From Flavobacteriaceae bacterium (GTDB lineage: Bacteria > Bacteroidota > Bacteroidia > Flavobacteriales > Flavobacteriaceae): a stretch of DNA of 13,931 bases. Positions 1 through 6,642 of the stretch are shown here, one piece after another; within the stretch, counting starts at the first letter, position 1, and every line of letters starts with the position of its first letter. The notes under the pieces are model-generated. The model was given only the letters and a program-made list of their open reading frames with translations, ran no database searches and was not told the DNA's origin. Made by a program: the position numbers and the translations under genes. The stretch spans positions 1-13,931 of the forward strand of contig DAOUPU010000047.1 in assembly GCA_030625995.1 (NCBI GenBank), in the 5' to 3' direction.

Positions 1-356
1 AGGAAGCACAACATATGGGTTTAAAGTTGATAATAACCACAGATCATGGCACAATTAATACCAAGCATCCAACAAAAGTAATAGGTGATAAAAACATCAG
101 TGCAAACCTACGCTACAAAACCGGAAAAAGTTTGAGTTATAATGATAAAGATGTTTATGCGGTTAGAAATCCCAGAGATGTTTATTTACCAACCATAAGC
201 ATGAGCAGTTCCTTTATATTTGCTAAAGAAGATCTGTTTTTTGCTTATCCTAATAATTATAACCATTTTGTTAAATACTATAAAAACACCTATCAACACG
301 GAGGTATTTCTTTAGAGGAAATGATAATACCTTGTATTACTTTGGTGCCTAAGTAA
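1..356 (+). CDS. porX: PorX-like response regulator with PglZ domain, C-terminal end only (5' truncated by window edge)
   Basis: The open frame runs in from the window edge (codons in phase from base 3) and ends at TAA 354-356, giving the last 117 residues. The visible part matches the C-terminal end of the PglZ/alkaline-phosphatase-like domain of PorX proteins: a strand ending in TTDHGT, where Asp-His are expected metal ligands of the phosphatase fold, and a closing HGGISLEEMIIP segment. The internal ATG at 15 is only a codon within the domain and not a start. In Bacteroidetes, PorX combines an N-terminal CheY-like receiver with this domain and is tied to the PorY kinase, the type IX secretion system and gliding. 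The receiver is outside the window, so the full architecture is inferred from family knowledge. Confidence 0.82.
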   Translation, partial: EAQHMGLKLIITTDHGTINTKHPTKVIGDKNISANLRYKTGKSLSYNDKDVYAVRNPRDVYLPTISMSSSFIFAKEDLFFAYPNNYNHFVKYYKNTYQHGGISLEEMIIPCITLVPK

Positions 357-784
357 TAAATAATTCTTTTTCTTAGTAGAATCAACATTTTAAAAATAGC
401 ATAAAAGCTTTGGCTTATTGTTTTCATATCCGCTAATGGATGATAAGAAAATGAGAGATACTAGTATAGACCATCGAAATTTTGAAGCTCAGTGGCGTCA
501 AATCAATCTTGATGACATAAATTTGATAATCACATAAACTTATTGTAAAAGATAGATATTCAGGTAATTACATGAGATAAAATCATAGAAGAGCTCTCTT
601 CTTAATATATCTATTACCTATAATAAAAATTTATCAGCATCATTATGTCGATCATTCGTTAAAATCGATTGAATGGTTCTTAAAATTCTTGTGATTTATG
701 TAAAAAATTAATGTAAATTTTATGAATTTTATAGTAATTATATAAAAGAAAATCCACAATTTTGCAATTATAAAAACCACTATA
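357..784. other. 428-base intergenic region without a convincing gene
   Basis: This AT-rich stretch separates porX from serC. Stops are dense in all frames; the longest sensible reading is a 33-codon frame at 436-537 with no recognisable product. It contains the nested inverted repeat at 562-619. A CAATTTTG at 757-764 is one base away from the Bacteroidetes -7 consensus TAnnTTTG and could belong to the serC promoter, but no matching TTTG lies at the expected distance upstream. I see no tRNA, known riboswitch or transposon end here. Confidence 0.5.
562..619. repeat. Nested inverted repeat upstream of serC
   Basis: An inner perfect 7-base stem (AGAAGAG 587-593 and CTCTTCT 596-602, separated by CT) sits inside an outer 7-base pair of arms (AGGTAAT 562-568 and ATTACCT 613-619). 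The inner hairpin has almost no loop, so it would open by a base pair or two in RNA. It could be a transcription end for porX, although it lacks a U-run, or part of a long serC leader. The function is not known. Confidence 0.35.
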
Positions 785-1843
785 ATGAAGAAACATAATT
801 TTAGTGCAGGACCTTGTATTTTGCCTCAGGACGTATTAAAAAAAGCCTCACAAGCAGTATTAAATTTTAATAATATTGACTTGTCATTAATAGAAATATC
901 TCATCGGAGCTCTGATTTCGTGGCAGTAATGGACAAGGCGACGGATTTGGCGCTAGAACTTCTGGATTTAAAAGATAAAGGGTACACCGCACTGTTTTTG
1001 CAAGGTGGTGCAAGTTTAGAATTCTTAATGGTTCCTTATAATTTGATGAAAAAGGATGGTAAAGCAGCTTATTTAGATACCGGTGCCTGGAGTTCAAAGG
1101 CAATAAAAGAAGCTAAACTACTGGGTGAAGTTGAAGTTGTAGCCTCATCTAAAGATAAAAATTATAACTATATACCAAAAGATTTCAAAATACCGAGTAA
1201 TGTGGATTACTTTCACTGTACAAGTAATAATACAATATATGGTACTCAAATTAAAGAATTCCCAAAAACGGATGGTCTATTAGTTTGTGATATGAGTTCC
1301 GACATATTTTCTAGAAAACTTGATTTCTCTCAATTTGACTTGATTTACGCGGGAGCACAAAAAAATATGGGTCCGGCAGGTGCAACACTTGTCATAATAA
1401 AAGATGATATTTTAGGAAATACCAATCGTCAAATTCCTTCCATGTTAGATTATAAAATTCATATCGACAAAGAAAGCATGTTCAATACACCTCCTGTATT
1501 TTCGGTTTATGTATCCATGTTGACTCTTGAATGGCTAAAGGACTTAGGTGGAATTGAAGCAGTAGAAAAATTAAATAATGCAAAAGCTGAATTGTTGTAT
1601 AACGAAATTGACAGGAATCCACTTTTCGAAGGTGCTGCCGCTGTAGAGGATAGGTCGAATATGAACGTAACTTTTTTACTTAAGGAGCTAACGAAAAAAG
1701 ATCACTTTGATGCAATGTGTAAGGAAGCAGGAATAAACGGAATAAAGGGACATAGATCGGTGGGCGGTTTTAGAGCCAGTATATATAACGCCATGCCAAT
1801 CGAAAGTATTGAGGTATTGGTTGATATTATGAAAAAATTATAA
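785..1843 (+). CDS. serC: Phosphoserine aminotransferase SerC
   Basis: A PLP-dependent class V aminotransferase of 352 residues, the usual length. It converts 3-phosphohydroxypyruvate and glutamate to O-phosphoserine and 2-oxoglutarate, the second step of cytosolic serine synthesis, and may also serve PLP synthesis. The protein opens with the family's HNFSAGP, has H40-R41 for substrate phosphate binding, GGAS at 74-77 and W102 near the cofactor, Asp169 for the pyridine nitrogen, and the Schiff-base lysine K193 in AGAQKNMGPAG. The C-terminal GHRSVGGFRAS motif is present. The start at 785 gives the standard N-terminus. serA follows after 20 bases on the same strand, so the two are almost certainly co-transcribed. 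No Shine-Dalgarno is present, as is normal for the phylum. Confidence 0.96.
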   Translation: MKKHNFSAGPCILPQDVLKKASQAVLNFNNIDLSLIEISHRSSDFVAVMDKATDLALELLDLKDKGYTALFLQGGASLEFLMVPYNLMKKDGKAAYLDTGAWSSKAIKEAKLLGEVEVVASSKDKNYNYIPKDFKIPSNVDYFHCTSNNTIYGTQIKEFPKTDGLLVCDMSSDIFSRKLDFSQFDLIYAGAQKNMGPAGATLVIIKDDILGNTNRQIPSMLDYKIHIDKESMFNTPPVFSVYVSMLTLEWLKDLGGIEAVEKLNNAKAELLYNEIDRNPLFEGAAAVEDRSNMNVTFLLKELTKKDHFDAMCKEAGINGIKGHRSVGGFRASIYNAMPIESIEVLVDIMKKL

Positions 1844-1863
1844 TTATTAAATTAAATAGAAAA

Positions 1864-2814
1864 ATGAAAGTTTTAGCAAATGATGGGATCGCAACAACAG
1901 GAGTTGCAGCTTTAGAGGCAGCAGGTATTGAAGTAATTCTAAAAACCGTTGCCCAGGAGGAGTTGGTTAATTATATCAATGATAATGATATTGATGTATT
2001 ATTAGTTAGATCTGCAACGAAAGTTAGAAAAGATATCATTGATAATTGTCCATCTATAAAGATCATCGGAAGAGGTGGTGTTGGAATGGATAATATTGAT
2101 GTGGAATACGCCAGAGGCAAAGGCATTAAGGTAATAAATACGCCAGCGGCATCTTCACACTCTGTGGCTGAATTAGTTTTTGCCCACCTTTTTGGAATTG
2201 TACGTTTTTTACATGATTCGAATCAAAATATGCCCTTGGAAGGAGATACTAAATTTAAGGATTTGAAAAAAGCATATGCAAAAGGAATTGAGCTTAAAGG
2301 TAAAACATTGGGTATTCTTGGATTTGGACGTATTGGTCAGGCTACCGCAAAAATTGCTTTGGGTGTTGGAATGAAAGTTGTTGCTTTTGATCCGTTCATC
2401 GACTCTGCTAATGTTGAACTTGAATTTTTTGACGGACAGAAGGTTAATTTTGCATTTAAAACAATCTCCAAAGCAGATGTATTGAAACAGTCGGATTTTA
2501 TCTCCTTACATGTTCCTGCTCAAGAAGATTATGTAATTTCAACCAAGGAATTCAATATGATGAAAGATGGTGCGGGTATAGTCAATGCTGCCAGAGGAGG
2601 TGTTATTGATGAAGTCGCTCTTGTAAAGGCAATTGAGAGTGGTAAAATATCAAATGCGGCATTAGATGTATTTGAAGGTGAACCTACCCCTGAAATACCT
2701 TTACTAATGAATAGAAATATTTCATTAACTCCACATATTGGTGCAGCAACCCTGGAAGCACAAGCGAGAATAGGAGAAGAACTTGCCTCTCAAATAATTG
2801 ATATTTTAGGCTAA
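1864..2814 (+). CDS. serA: D-3-phosphoglycerate dehydrogenase SerA (short form without ACT domain)
   Basis: An NAD-dependent D-isomer 2-hydroxyacid dehydrogenase of 316 residues that oxidises 3-phosphoglycerate to 3-phosphohydroxypyruvate, the entry step of serine synthesis. The sequence shows the substrate loop GRGGVGMDNID (69-79), the Rossmann signature GFGRIG (153-158) with acidic D176 at the end of the next strand, and the catalytic set R244, E273 and H291 (in TPHIGA). The chain ends just after the catalytic domain, so the C-terminal ACT domain of longer SerA proteins is absent and allosteric serine feedback through that domain is not expected. It lies 20 bases after serC, and a strong terminator follows the stop. 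A related 2-hydroxyacid dehydrogenase is possible by sequence alone, but the serC context argues strongly for SerA. Confidence 0.93.
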   Translation: MKVLANDGIATTGVAALEAAGIEVILKTVAQEELVNYINDNDIDVLLVRSATKVRKDIIDNCPSIKIIGRGGVGMDNIDVEYARGKGIKVINTPAASSHSVAELVFAHLFGIVRFLHDSNQNMPLEGDTKFKDLKKAYAKGIELKGKTLGILGFGRIGQATAKIALGVGMKVVAFDPFIDSANVELEFFDGQKVNFAFKTISKADVLKQSDFISLHVPAQEDYVISTKEFNMMKDGAGIVNAARGGVIDEVALVKAIESGKISNAALDVFEGEPTPEIPLLMNRNISLTPHIGAATLEAQARIGEELASQIIDILG

Positions 2815-2840
2815 GACAATAGGTATGAATAATTAAATTG

Positions 2841-2874
2841 AATAACTGCTCCTGCTTCGGCAGGAGCAGTTATT
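2841..2874 (+). terminator. Strong hairpin terminator with UUCG tetraloop after serA
   Basis: A perfect 15-base-pair stem (left arm 2841-2855, right arm 2860-2874) is closed by C(UUCG)G, the exceptionally stable tetraloop. It begins 27 bases after the serA stop. The following sequence is only loosely U-rich. It should separate the serCA transcript from the DUF1015-yggS unit, and because the stem is symmetric it could act in either direction. Confidence 0.92.
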
Positions 2875-2937
2875 TATAGTTGTTTTGTAAATATTTAATG
2901 TATTTATAATTATGGTTTTAAACTAACAATAAATCTC

Positions 2938-2945
2938 TATTTTTG
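2938..2945 (+). promoter_or_regulatory. Putative Bacteroidetes -7 promoter element for the DUF1015-yggS unit
   Basis: TATTTTTG fits the phylum's -7 consensus TAnnTTTG exactly and lies 25 bases before the TTG start at 2971, leaving a leader of roughly 20 bases. No clear TTTG -33 element is present at the usual spacing, so the call rests on the -7 box and on its position just after the serA terminator. Confidence 0.5.
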
Positions 2946-2970
2946 CTTTAATAAATATAAAGAATATACA

Positions 2971-4227
2971 TTGACATTAGTTAAACCTTTTAGAGCAGTA
3001 AGACCAACCAGAGATAAAGTTTCTTTGGTAACTACAAGATCTTATGATATTTATACAGAGAAAGAACTAAAAAGCATACTCAATATTAACCCTTTCTCTT
3101 TCCTCCATATCTTAAGGCCTGGTTTTAAATTCAAAAAACGAGTAAAGGGTAAGACGCGCTTTAAAATGGTGTATAATAGGTTTATTGAGTTTAAAGAAAA
3201 TAATATTTTCAAATCCGATAGCGAGCCTCTTTTCTATTTACATGAAAAAACATACGGGCATCAAACTTTTTGGGGAATTATTGCGCTAGCCAGTTTAGCA
3301 GATTATGAGAATGATGTTATTAAGAAACATGAAAAGACCTTAAAGAATCGTGAAGAATTATTTGGCAACTATTTAAACATCACTGGGTTTAACGCTGAGC
3401 CTGTACTCATTACCTATCCTGACAACGATTTGATAACGGCAATATATCACAAGTATAAATTAAGAAGATCGGAGTATGAATTTACTACGAACAAAAGCAG
3501 AACCCACCAACTTTGGTTGATAGAAGATAAGGAAGATATATTAGCAATAGAAAAGGAGTTTGATAAAATGGATTCTGTCTATATTGCTGATGGGCATCAC
3601 AGAACGGCCTCATCGTTATTTTTAGCTGATAAATTGAATAAGGAACAAAATACATCCCTGAGTGAAGGTAAGCCTCATAATTTTTTTATGAGCTATTTAA
3701 TTCCTGAGTCGAACTTGAATATTTCTTCGTTTAACAGGTTTGTTAGCACCTTAAATAATTTGAGTAAAGAAGAATATTTGATGAGATTGGATGTGCGTTT
3801 TAGAATTGAAAATTTAGGAGTAAAGCTTTATAAACCAACAAAAAAACATCACTTTAGTATGTATTTGGATGGAGAATTTTATAAATTATATCTGAGAAAA
3901 ACAGGATACAAAATTAGCAATGCCCTGGAAGATCTGGACTCTCAGATATTGTATAAAACTGTTTTAGATCCAATATTAGGTATTACTGATCTGACAAATG
4001 ATGATAGAATTTCTTATAAACCTGAAATATTGAACCCAACTCAAATTAAGAGCGAAGTGGATACCGGGAAATATGAAGTAGGATTTGGGCTTTTTCCTAT
4101 TTCTATCGATCAACTAAAACTTGTTGCGGATAATAATCTCACCATGCCACCAAAAAGTACTTATATAGAGCCTAAACTGCGAACTGGTCTAACCATTTTT
4201 GAATTAAATGGAAATCAAAATCAATAA
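2971..4227 (+). CDS. DUF1015 family protein (function unknown)
   Basis: A 418-residue cytoplasmic protein with no signal peptide, of normal length for DUF1015 (PF06245). It starts with the family's typical KPFRAVRP segment, which is why the TTG at 2971 is chosen; no upstream ATG fits. The most striking motif is IADGHHRTA at 205-213 (D207, G208, H209, H210, R211), the best conserved block of the family and similar in form to the DGHHR box of ParB/sulfiredoxin-fold proteins, a fold that includes free-serine kinases. The gene sits 3' of serC-serA but behind a strong terminator, with its own likely promoter, and yggS starts 4 bases after its stop. Association with serine genes is common for this family as I recall it. 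The activity is unknown; a role in serine or phosphoserine metabolism is inference from context. Confidence 0.88.
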   Translation: MTLVKPFRAVRPTRDKVSLVTTRSYDIYTEKELKSILNINPFSFLHILRPGFKFKKRVKGKTRFKMVYNRFIEFKENNIFKSDSEPLFYLHEKTYGHQTFWGIIALASLADYENDVIKKHEKTLKNREELFGNYLNITGFNAEPVLITYPDNDLITAIYHKYKLRRSEYEFTTNKSRTHQLWLIEDKEDILAIEKEFDKMDSVYIADGHHRTASSLFLADKLNKEQNTSLSEGKPHNFFMSYLIPESNLNISSFNRFVSTLNNLSKEEYLMRLDVRFRIENLGVKLYKPTKKHHFSMYLDGEFYKLYLRKTGYKISNALEDLDSQILYKTVLDPILGITDLTNDDRISYKPEILNPTQIKSEVDTGKYEVGFGLFPISIDQLKLVADNNLTMPPKSTYIEPKLRTGLTIFELNGNQNQ

Positions 4228-4231
4228 GCTA

Positions 4232-4897
4232 ATGTTTATAAAAGAGAAACTTGATCGATTAATTAAATCTTTACCTTCCAATGTCCAATTGGTGGCGGTA
4301 TCAAAAACAAAACCTCTATCAGATATCCAAGAAGCTTATGATGCCGGACAAAGAGTCTTTGGTGAAAATAAGATACAGGAGATGGTCAATAAATATAACG
4401 AATTACCTAAGGACATTCAATGGCATATGATCGGGCATTTGCAAAGAAACAAGATAAAACATATGGCGCATTTTGTTGATATGATCCATGGCGTAGATAG
4501 CCTTGAAAAATTAATTGAAATTGACAAACAGGCAAAAAAGCATGATCGGGTTATTAAATGTCTCTTACAGGTAAAGATCGCTCAGGAAGATTCTAAATTT
4601 GGATTGAATGAGAAGGAAATTATTGAAATACTAAAAACGAACGAAATTAAAGATTTGAAAAATATAAAGGTTGTTGGTTTAATGGGTATGGCGACCTTTA
4701 CTAACGATGTAGAACAATTAAGTGATGAATTCAAGTCGCTCAGCACTTTTTTTAATAAGTTAAATTCCTCTTTAATGATAGATCTGGATACACTTTCTAT
4801 GGGGATGAGTGGCGATTATCAAATTGCCATAAAAAATGGCAGTAATATGATTAGAGTTGGAAGCGCCATTTTTGGAGAAAGAAATTACCTGGCATAA
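4232..4897 (+). CDS. YggS/PLPBP-type pyridoxal-phosphate homeostasis protein
   Basis: A single-domain alanine-racemase-N-like PLP-binding protein of 221 residues, the family's usual size. Members bind PLP without known catalysis and keep free PLP and amino/keto-acid pools balanced in the cytosol. The PLP lysine is the first Lys of VAVSKTKP (K25 from this start). GENKIQE, WHMIGHLQRNK, the HGVDS stretch and the C-terminal SMGMSGDYQIAI and RVGSAIFGER segments are all typical. An in-frame ATG at 4208 would add eight residues and overlap the DUF1015 gene by 20 bases. I prefer 4232 because homologues begin about there and it lies 4 bases after the preceding stop. It is presumably co-transcribed with DUF1015. 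The holA gene ends towards it. Confidence 0.93.
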   Translation: MFIKEKLDRLIKSLPSNVQLVAVSKTKPLSDIQEAYDAGQRVFGENKIQEMVNKYNELPKDIQWHMIGHLQRNKIKHMAHFVDMIHGVDSLEKLIEIDKQAKKHDRVIKCLLQVKIAQEDSKFGLNEKEIIEILKTNEIKDLKNIKVVGLMGMATFTNDVEQLSDEFKSLSTFFNKLNSSLMIDLDTLSMGMSGDYQIAIKNGSNMIRVGSAIFGERNYLA

Positions 4898-4935
4898 AGT
4901 TATATCCTTGGTCTATGGTATCTGACATCCTTGAA

Positions 4936-4956
4936 TCTTCTATTTTTACAAGAAGA
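4936..4956. terminator. Weak bidirectional hairpin between yggS and holA
   Basis: TCTTCT (4936-4941) and AGAAGA (4951-4956) form a 6-base stem around a 9-base loop in the 63-base convergent gap. AAAAA follows at 4956-4960, which reads as a U-run before the hairpin in the holA direction, so the signal is weak on both strands. It is the only terminator candidate between these convergent genes. Confidence 0.35.
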
Positions 4957-4960
4957 AAAA

Positions 4961-5965
4961 TTAGTGCATAATTTTAAATATCAATTCTTTTAAAATATCT
5001 CCTTGTGGTAAATTCGTTGCCCCTACTCCTTTACTTTTAACATCTGCATCACGTAGAAAAGAGATAATTTGTGCTACTTTTCTCATTGGATATTTTTTGG
5101 CTGCCACTTCATAATCGTTTACAAAAAATGGATTTATTCCCAACACTTTGGATGCATTAATCCTGCCTTTGTCCTTTAATCCATTGTATAAGAGTAATTT
5201 GGTAAAATAATTATTCAACATGGAAATGGTTAGAACAAGTGGATTACTCTTAGGGTTTTGAGCAAAATAAATTACAATTCTATTTGCCTTCACTACGTCG
5301 TTCTCTCCTATTGCCTTTTGTAATTCGAAGTAATTAAAATCCTTGCTAATACCAATGTTTTCTTCAATGTCATTTGCAGATATTGTTGTTCCAACCGGTA
5401 GAATAAGAGTCAATTTATTCAACTCATTCATGACTTTTGACAAGTCGTTACCTAAGAACTCAACCAACATTTGATTAGCCTTTGGCTCTATGGTATACCC
5501 TTTTTCTTTCAATTCATTTCCTATCCAGCCACCGACTTGGTTATCGTATAATTTTTTACTTTCGAACAGGCATCCATTTTTTGCTATAAGCTTGGTCAAT
5601 TTTTTTCGCTTATCCAGTGTTTTATATTTATAACAAATTACAAGGATTGTTGTGGGCTGTGGATTTTCTGCATAGGCAGATAATTTTTCAATAACCCTGG
5701 AGAGATCCTGTGCTTCTTTAACGATGATAACTTGTTTTTCAGACATCATCGGATATCTTTTTGCATTTGCAATAATATCCTCTATCTCAACATCTCTTCC
5801 GTAGAGAATCATTTGGTTAAACCCTTTTTCCTCTTCAGTAAGGATATTATTTTCTATATAATCGGAGAGTTTATCTATATAAAAAGCCTCCTCACCCATC
5901 AAAAAATAAATTGGTTTCGGGTTACCCGAAGTTATTTCATCAACGATTTGATTCATCCTATTCAT
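4961..5965 (-). CDS. holA: DNA polymerase III subunit delta (clamp loader)
   Basis: A 334-residue delta subunit of the replicative clamp loader, which opens the beta sliding clamp. Features fitting the HolA family are the N-terminal strand PIYFLMGEEAFYIDK (a degenerate P-loop region that does not bind ATP), a following AKRYPMMSEKQVIIVKEAQ block, the LVICYKYKTLDKRKKLTK stretch, and the C-terminal helical collar including FFVNDYEVAAKKYPMRKVAQ. Domain I-II spans about residues 1-210 and the collar about 210-334. Length is normal. The ATG whose complement is at 5963-5965 is taken as the start, with a second ATG three codons in. It diverges from the HsdR-N-like gene, and the long palindrome lies between them. 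Confidence 0.93.
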   Translation of the reverse strand: MNRMNQIVDEITSGNPKPIYFLMGEEAFYIDKLSDYIENNILTEEEKGFNQMILYGRDVEIEDIIANAKRYPMMSEKQVIIVKEAQDLSRVIEKLSAYAENPQPTTILVICYKYKTLDKRKKLTKLIAKNGCLFESKKLYDNQVGGWIGNELKEKGYTIEPKANQMLVEFLGNDLSKVMNELNKLTLILPVGTTISANDIEENIGISKDFNYFELQKAIGENDVVKANRIVIYFAQNPKSNPLVLTISMLNNYFTKLLLYNGLKDKGRINASKVLGINPFFVNDYEVAAKKYPMRKVAQIISFLRDADVKSKGVGATNLPQGDILKELIFKIMH

Positions 5966-5984
5966 AGAAGAGGTATAAGTGGTG

Positions 5985-6099
5985 ATTTAACCCGCCTTAA
6001 GTATTAGAAAATTTATTACGTCTTGAAACTACAAAATGTCATATTTTATTATAGTTTCAAACCTCACTACAAAATTCTAATACATAACCCGGGTTTAAT
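5985..6099. repeat. 115-base imperfect palindrome between divergent holA and HsdR-N-like genes
   Basis: The outer arms 5985-6009 and 6075-6099 match in inverted orientation at 21 of 25 positions, including a perfect 9-base block GTATTAGAA/TTCTAATAC (6001-6009, 6075-6083). A second perfect 9-base block TTGAAACTA/TAGTTTCAA (6023-6031, 6052-6060) is nested inside with the same centre at about 6042. The right arm also contains the self-palindrome AACCCGGGTT (6086-6095). Between the blocks the arms are poorly matched. The promoters of both flanking genes must lie in or beside this element. It could be a cruciform or hairpin regulatory element, or a decayed miniature transposon; I see no clear target duplication or transposase. 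Confidence 0.75.
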
Positions 6100-6122
6100 A
6101 ATGTTAATTGTATATTTATCCA

Positions 6123-6566
6123 ATGGTACAATTGAATCTTCCAAAGTATTCATTCAAAATCAAAAATAAAGAAAATAAGCTTTATATTTTTGATATTATA
6201 CGTAAAAAATATGTTGTATTAACTCCGGAAGAATGGGTCAGACAACATTTTGTACATTATCTTATCATGGATAAAAAGTACCCAAAATCAATTATAGCAA
6301 TTGAGAAACAGTTGAAATACAATGGTTTGATTAAGAGAACGGATATTCTAGTTTTTGATAAGCTGGGGCAACCGGATATAATTGTGGAATGTAAGTCTCC
6401 AAATATTAAGATTTCTCAAGACACCTTCGATCAAATAGCAAGATATAATCTTAAATTGAATGCAAATTTTCTCGTAGTGACCAATGGAATTCAACACTTT
6501 TATAGTAAGTTGGATCATCAAAATAAACGATACGTGTTTTTAGAGGATTTAGCCCAATATTCTTAA
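6123..6566 (+). CDS. Small stand-alone HsdR-N-like (HSDR_N_2) protein with PD-(D/E)XK motif
   Basis: A 147-residue protein resembling the N-terminal domain of type I restriction R subunits (PF13588), alone and without helicase domains. The PD-(D/E)XK nuclease pattern is intact: D74 in KRTDILVF, E89 and K91 in IVECKSP, and a following Q104-I-A-R-Y108 that fits the helix motif of this fold. The region PEEWVRQHFVHYL (35-47) is typical of the family. I chose the ATG at 6123; the TTG at 6108 would add five residues. No hsdM or hsdS gene is near, so this is not a restriction system in view. It sits divergent from holA and before a glycosyltransferase, an arrangement I recall from other Bacteroidetes. 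Its cellular role is unknown, and nuclease activity is inferred only from the motif. Confidence 0.85.
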   Translation: MVQLNLPKYSFKIKNKENKLYIFDIIRKKYVVLTPEEWVRQHFVHYLIMDKKYPKSIIAIEKQLKYNGLIKRTDILVFDKLGQPDIIVECKSPNIKISQDTFDQIARYNLKLNANFLVVTNGIQHFYSKLDHQNKRYVFLEDLAQYS

Positions 6567-6606
6567 ATTTAGTAAATTTTTAATATGCTAAAACGTTCAT
6601 TTAGTT

Positions 6607-6614
6607 TATGTTTG
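6607..6614 (+). promoter_or_regulatory. Putative -7 promoter element for the glycosyltransferase gene
   Basis: TATGTTTG matches TAnnTTTG exactly and ends 28 bases before the TTG start at 6643. There is no TTTG at the expected upstream spacing. It suggests that the glycosyltransferase can be transcribed independently of the preceding HsdR-N-like gene, which ends 76 bases earlier. Confidence 0.45.
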
Positions 6615-6642
6615 TACCACATTTAAAAAACCCATCAAATTC

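Noticed and set aside
1..356. A complete 113-residue gene starting at ATG 15
   Set aside because: The frame is open to the window edge and the sequence starts in the middle of a conserved PglZ-domain strand, so it is the tail of a larger gene.
436..537. A 33-codon small gene upstream of serC
   Set aside because: It has no recognisable domain, export signal or promoter, and the length is within chance expectation; it is listed only as part of the gap finding.
867..1103. Minus-strand open frame of 78 codons inside serC
   Set aside because: It lies wholly opposite a certain serC coding region and its translation resembles no family; it is a shadow frame.
5732..6007. Plus-strand open frame of 91 codons opposite the 5' part of holA
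   Set aside because: Most of it is antisense to conserved holA sequence, the product is unlike a real protein, and its end only runs into the palindrome.
6123..6566. A type I restriction-modification locus
   Set aside because: Only an HsdR-N-like domain is present. No helicase part of HsdR, no HsdM, and no HsdS lies on either side.
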